Source: Limnobacter thiooxidans (GTDB lineage: Bacteria > Pseudomonadota > Gammaproteobacteria > Burkholderiales > Burkholderiaceae_B). Taken from it: a DNA stretch of 64,000 bases. Positions 60,897-64,000 of the stretch are shown here, piece by piece (the stretch's first letter is position 1; each line of letters starts with the position of its first letter). The notes below the pieces were generated by a model. The model saw only the letters and a list, made by a program, of their open reading frames with translations. It was not told where the DNA came from and did not search any database. The translations under genes and the position numbers were made by a program. The DNA lies in NCBI RefSeq assembly GCF_036323495.1, contig NZ_AP028947.1:2480001-2544000 (forward strand), written 5' to 3'.

Positions 60897-61663
60897 GTCT
60901 TCGCGCTGAAAACCTGTCAGTGGGCCATGGCGGCTGTGCGGTGGTTGAGCACATTGATTTTGAGTTGGCCGCGGGTGAAATACTTTGTTTGCTAGGGCCC
61001 AATGGCAGTGGCAAAAGTACCCTGATCAAAACCCTGCTGAACCTGCTTGCACCCTGTGCAGGGCGCGTGCTGGTGAACAACACGGATGTCAAACAGTGGC
61101 AAGCAAATCAACTGGCCCGCCACTTGGCCTATGTGCCGCAAAGCCATGCCAACAGCCTGGGTTTCACCGTGGGCGACACGGTGCTGATGGGCCGCACCCA
61201 CCAGTGGGGGCTGTTTGGTGGGCCAAGCCAGGTCGACTACCAAGCGGTGGATGAAGTGCTTGAACAACTGGGCATAGCCAGTTTGAAACCACGCAATTTC
61301 AGCCTGCTTTCAGGTGGGCAACAACAACTGGTGTTGATTGCGCGGGCCCTGTGCCAAGGCGCACAAACGCTGGTGCTGGATGAACCCACCGCCAACCTGG
61401 ACTTTGCCAATGCGGCGAAGGTAATGCACACGCTGGCACAACTGGCCGCAAAGGGCAAAAGCGTGGTGCTCAGCACGCACAACCCGCAAGACGCCCTGGG
61501 CATCAATGCCACAGTGTGCATGCTCAAAGACCGCACCGTGTTGGCCTTGGGGCCTGCACGGCAGGTTGTGACTTCCGACCATTTGACGCGGCTTTACGGC
61601 CTGCCAATCACAGTCAGCAACACGGCGTTAGGCCACCTGGCTGTGGTACCACATGGGTTGTAG
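60893..61663 (+). CDS. ABC transporter ATPase of the FecCD-type importer
   Basis: 256 residues. Walker A GPNGSGKSTLIKTL (about 35-48), Q-loop YVPQSHANSLGFTVGDTVLMGRTHQWG, signature LLSGGQQQLVLIARAL, Walker B TLVLDEPTANLD and switch His LSTHNPQD. The Q-loop spacing and sequence fit the FecE/BtuD group. It is coupled to the permease by a four-base overlap. The stop is followed immediately by a tandem-repeat spacer and then the convergent cueR gene. Confidence 0.93.
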   Translation: MSLRAENLSVGHGGCAVVEHIDFELAAGEILCLLGPNGSGKSTLIKTLLNLLAPCAGRVLVNNTDVKQWQANQLARHLAYVPQSHANSLGFTVGDTVLMGRTHQWGLFGGPSQVDYQAVDEVLEQLGIASLKPRNFSLLSGGQQQLVLIARALCQGAQTLVLDEPTANLDFANAAKVMHTLAQLAAKGKSVVLSTHNPQDALGINATVCMLKDRTVLALGPARQVVTSDHLTRLYGLPITVSNTALGHLAVVPHGL

Positions 61664-61705
61664 TTCGGGGACTGTAATTCGGGGGCTGAAGTTCGGGCCC
61701 TGTAG
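61664..61705. repeat. Three 14-base tandem repeats filling the gap between two convergent genes
   Basis: TTCGGGGACTGTAA (61664-61677), TTCGGGGGCTGAAG (61678-61691), TTCGGGCCCTGTAG (61692-61705). The array begins on the base after the ATPase stop codon and ends one base before the cueR stop, so the repeats make up essentially the whole gap. Confidence 0.7.
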
Positions 61706-61706
61706 C

Positions 61707-62147
61707 TCAAGAAGCAAGGCCCTCAAGTATTGGGCAGTCGGGGCGGGAATCGCCCTTGCAGCAGCCCACCAAGCGCTCAAGCTCGGCTTTCATGGCATTC
61801 AACTCGCGAATTTTGTCATTCAATGCACTCAAATGGGATTGAGCAAGCTTCTTGACTTCACGGCTTGGGCGTTCCCTGTCCTGCCAAAGCGCGAGCAGTT
61901 CTTCAATCTGCTTGATTGAAAAACCCAGATCACGTGAATGGCGGATAAAGCGCAGCACATGCACATCGCGCTGGGTGTACAAGCGATAACCCGCCAAGGT
62001 ACGGGCTGCTTCATTGAGCAAACCCACCTGCTCGTAGTGGCGAATCATTTTTGCGGAAATACCCGATTCGCTTGCGGCCTCGCCAATCGTGAAATGACGT
62101 GTGTCGTTGTTGGTCTTGTTTTTTTCTATTGTACTTTTGATGCTCAT
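61707..62147 (-). CDS. cueR: Copper-responsive MerR-family activator CueR
   Basis: 146 residues. N-terminal MerR HTH at about 18-85 (HFTIGEAASESGISAKMIRH; YTQRDVHVLRFIRHSRDLGF), dimerisation helix, and a C-terminal metal loop with Cys130 and Cys138 in CCKGDSRPDCPIL, the Cys-x7-Cys spacing of CueR for Cu(I)/Ag(I). It is the gene after copA; its ribosome site TAAGGAG includes the copA stop codon. The N-terminal tail of about 17 residues is longer than in E. coli CueR. Confidence 0.93.
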   Translation of the reverse strand: MSIKSTIEKNKTNNDTRHFTIGEAASESGISAKMIRHYEQVGLLNEAARTLAGYRLYTQRDVHVLRFIRHSRDLGFSIKQIEELLALWQDRERPSREVKKLAQSHLSALNDKIRELNAMKAELERLVGCCKGDSRPDCPILEGLAS

Positions 62148-62157
62148 TTCACACTCC

Positions 62158-64000
62158 TTACTGGGGTTTCCAGTTGCGCAACATCAAGGCATTGGTGACC
62201 ACGCTGACTGAACTCAAGGCCATGGCCGTGCCAGCCAGCACAGGGTTCAAATAGCCCAACGCCGCCAGCGGAATGCCAACCGCGTTGTACACAAAAGCCC
62301 AAAACAGATTCTGTTTGATCTTGTTGTAGGTGCGCCGTGAAATGTCGATGGTGTGGGCCACCAAACCGGGGTCGGCACGCATCAGCGTGATGTCCGCAGT
62401 GTGCATGGCCACGTCTGTTCCAGTGGACATGGCAAAGCTGACATCAGCCGCTGCCAAAGCGGGTGCATCGTTGATGCCGTCGCCCACCATGGCCACCACC
62501 TGGCCCGAACTTTTCAAGGCCGCCACAGCTTGGGATTTGTCGCCAGGCAGTTGTTCCGCCAGGGTGTGTTGAATACCCAAGCTGGACGCCACACGGTCTG
62601 CGCTGGCTTGCGTGTCGCCGGTCAACAGCACGGTGTGCACCTTCAAAGCATGAAGTGAACTGACTGCGCTTTGGGCACTGGCTTTCAGTTCATCCCCAAA
62701 AGCCAATACGCCCAGCAAGCGAACGCCGCCCTCAGCCTGCTCAGCCACCCAGGACCGAGTGGATGCACTGGGCTGCAAAGCGGCTGTCCGCTTTTGCAGG
62801 CTGGCCCCATCCTCACCTGTGGCACCCAGCTCGTCCATCCAGCGCAGCGTACCCACGTACACGCGCACCGGGCCACCTAGTGCATTGACCTGCGCCGACA
62901 AACCTTTGCCCGGCAGGTCTTGCAAATCGGAAGCTTCAAGCACCGCTACCCCCTCTTGCTCGGCTCGGGTTTTTACCGCACTGGCCAAGGGGTGCATGCT
63001 GCCTACTTCCACAGCTGCGGCCTTGGCCAACAGTTCGGCATGTTCGCCATGCACAGCCTCGTACTGAATCAGGGTGGGTTTGCCAACTGTCAACGTACCG
63101 GTTTTGTCGAACACCACGGTTTGAATGCGGTGTGCCAGTTCAAGCGCCTGTGCGTCTTTGATCAAGATGCCGTGGCGCGCAGCCACGCCAGTGCCCGCCA
63201 TGATCGCGGTGGGTGTGGCCAAACCCAAGGCACAGGGGCAAGCAATCACTAGCACCGCAACCGCGTTCAGAATAGCGACTTCCCAAGGGTTTTCGCCACC
63301 GCCCAGCAAGCCCCAGGCCAACAAGGTGCACAAGGCCACCACCAGCACAACAGGCACAAAAACGGCACTGACCTTGTCAACCAGCTTTTGAATGTCGGGC
63401 TTGGCAGCCTGCGCGTCTTCCACCAAGCGAATAATGCGGGCCAGGGTGGTTTCCGCACCCAGCGCCGTGGTTTGAATGTGCAGCACACCATCCAGGTTCA
63501 CCGCACCACCCGTCACTTTCGCACCCATCGATTTCATGACCGGTTCGCTTTCACCGGTGATCAAGGCTTCATCAACATGGCTGCTGCCTTTCTTCACCTG
63601 GCCATCCACCGGAATTCGTTCACCGGGGCGCACCACCACTTCATCATTCAATTGCAAGTCGGCCATGGCCAAGGTGTATTCAACTCCGTTTCTCAGCACA
63701 CGCGCAGTGTCGGGCCGCAAGGCTTGCAAGGCCGAGATGGCTGCCGTGGTTTGCCGCTTGGCGCGGGCCTCAAGCCACTTGCCCAACATCACCAAGGTAA
63801 TCACTGCGCTGGACGCTTCAAAATACAGGTGTTCGCTGCCCTGCCCAATCAGGTAAACCGACAAGCCAAACGCTGCGGATGTGCCCATGGCCACCAGCAA
63901 ATCCATGTTGCCTGTTCGGTTCCTGATTGCATTCAAACCTGCACGGTAAAAGCGCCCCCCCAAACAGAATTGAACAGGAATGGCCAGCAGCAATTGCAGC
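62158..64000 (-). CDS. copA: Copper-translocating P1B-type ATPase CopA, C-terminal part (cut by window edge)
   Basis: Exports Cu(I) or Ag(I) from the cytoplasm. About 614 C-terminal residues are visible. Present: TGESEP (actuator loop), [10 protein letters not shown] (transmembrane metal site, about 63212-63242), [11 protein letters not shown] (phosphorylation site, about 63093-63110), HPLASAV (P1B His-Pro), and [20 protein letters not shown] (about 62460-62483), plus the C-terminal TM pair. The N-terminal metal-binding domains are outside the window. copA precedes cueR in one transcript. Confidence 0.94.
   Translation of the reverse strand, partial: LQLLLAIPVQFCLGGRFYRAGLNAIRNRTGNMDLLVAMGTSAAFGLSVYLIGQGSEHLYFEASSAVITLVMLGKWLEARAKRQTTAAISALQALRPDTARVLRNGVEYTLAMADLQLNDEVVVRPGERIPVDGQVKKGSSHVDEALITGESEPVMKSMGAKVTGGAVNLDGVLHIQTTALGAETTLARIIRLVEDAQAAKPDIQKLVDKVSAVFVPVVLVVALCTLLAWGLLGGGENPWEVAILNAVAVLVIACPCALGLATPTAIMAGTGVAARHGILIKDAQALELAHRIQTVVFDKTGTLTVGKPTLIQYEAVHGEHAELLAKAAAVEVGSMHPLASAVKTRAEQEGVAVLEASDLQDLPGKGLSAQVNALGGPVRVYVGTLRWMDELGATGEDGASLQKRTAALQPSASTRSWVAEQAEGGVRLLGVLAFGDELKASAQSAVSSLHALKVHTVLLTGDTQASADRVASSLGIQHTLAEQLPGDKSQAVAALKSSGQVVAMVGDGINDAPALAAADVSFAMSTGTDVAMHTADITLMRADPGLVAHTIDISRRTYNKIKQNLFWAFVYNAVGIPLAALGYLNPVLAGTAMALSSVSVVTNALMLRNWKPQ

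Noticed and set aside
1..64000. Mobile elements, prophage, tRNA or rRNA genes
   Set aside because: No transposase, integrase, terminal inverted repeats with target duplications, tRNA-like cloverleaf or rRNA segment was recognised anywhere in the window.

Overview
The window looks like a chromosomal segment of a free-living betaproteobacterium, probably order Burkholderiales and possibly close to Limnobacter. That placement is my inference from protein similarity and gene neighbourhoods, not from a marker gene. Coding density is high, the genes are mostly core or niche metabolism, and I see no transposase, integrase, phage gene, tRNA, rRNA or CRISPR array. Both ends cut through a gene: an RND permease at the left and a copper P-type ATPase at the right.

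Layout. (1) 1-2216, minus strand: CecR-like TetR regulator, lipoprotein adaptor and start of an RND permease, with a palindromic operator upstream. (2) 2237-15938, minus strand: a tightly packed cellulose operon, bcsD - BcsR/BcsP-like - bcsQ - bcsA - bcsB - bcsZ - bcsC - GGDEF cyclase - large lipoprotein, with start/stop overlaps at most junctions. A 519-base AT-rich control region lies upstream of it. (3) 16458-20504, plus strand: a coiled-coil protein, a class I-like HMG-CoA reductase, a flavin/2Fe-2S oxidoreductase and an acyl desaturase. (4) 20521-23914: LysE exporter, MFS transporter and MocR-type regulator around a conspicuous repeat operator. (5) 23882-31835, minus strand: GNAT-nitrilase fusion, orphan ModA, YoaK-family protein, a PhnDCE-type importer with a linked phosphoesterase, and a DedA-rhodanese fusion. 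(6) 32013-38021: small amphipathic protein, ahpC-ahpF with an OxyR-type site and promoter, then a Fur-box-preceded siderophore receptor and PiuC-type dioxygenase. (7) 38197-42418: membrane protein, a 23-residue membrane peptide, hemerythrin, periplasmic coiled coil, PhoD-like phosphatase. (8) 42441-46675: second RND efflux pair. (9) 46819-53254: DMT exporter, orphan TadE/TadG, a pentapeptide-repeat secreted protein, the PA2779/PA2778 pair, SemiSWEET and an SDR. (10) 53269-59764: NDH-2, and a third RND system with its TetR regulator and operator. (11) 59841-64000: FecCD-type permease and ATPase, then copA-cueR read in the opposite direction.

Themes. The window combines envelope and biofilm functions (cellulose export with its own c-di-GMP synthase, three RND systems, Tad-like proteins) with oxidative and metal stress control (OxyR-ahpCF, Fur-siderophore, CueR-copA, hemerythrin). 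The items most worth a second look are the cellulose operon carrying BcsD, a BcsR/BcsP-like protein, BcsQ and a terminal GGDEF gene; the HMG-CoA reductase/desaturase cluster; the phosphonate-type importer tied to a phosphoesterase; and the 23-residue membrane peptide.
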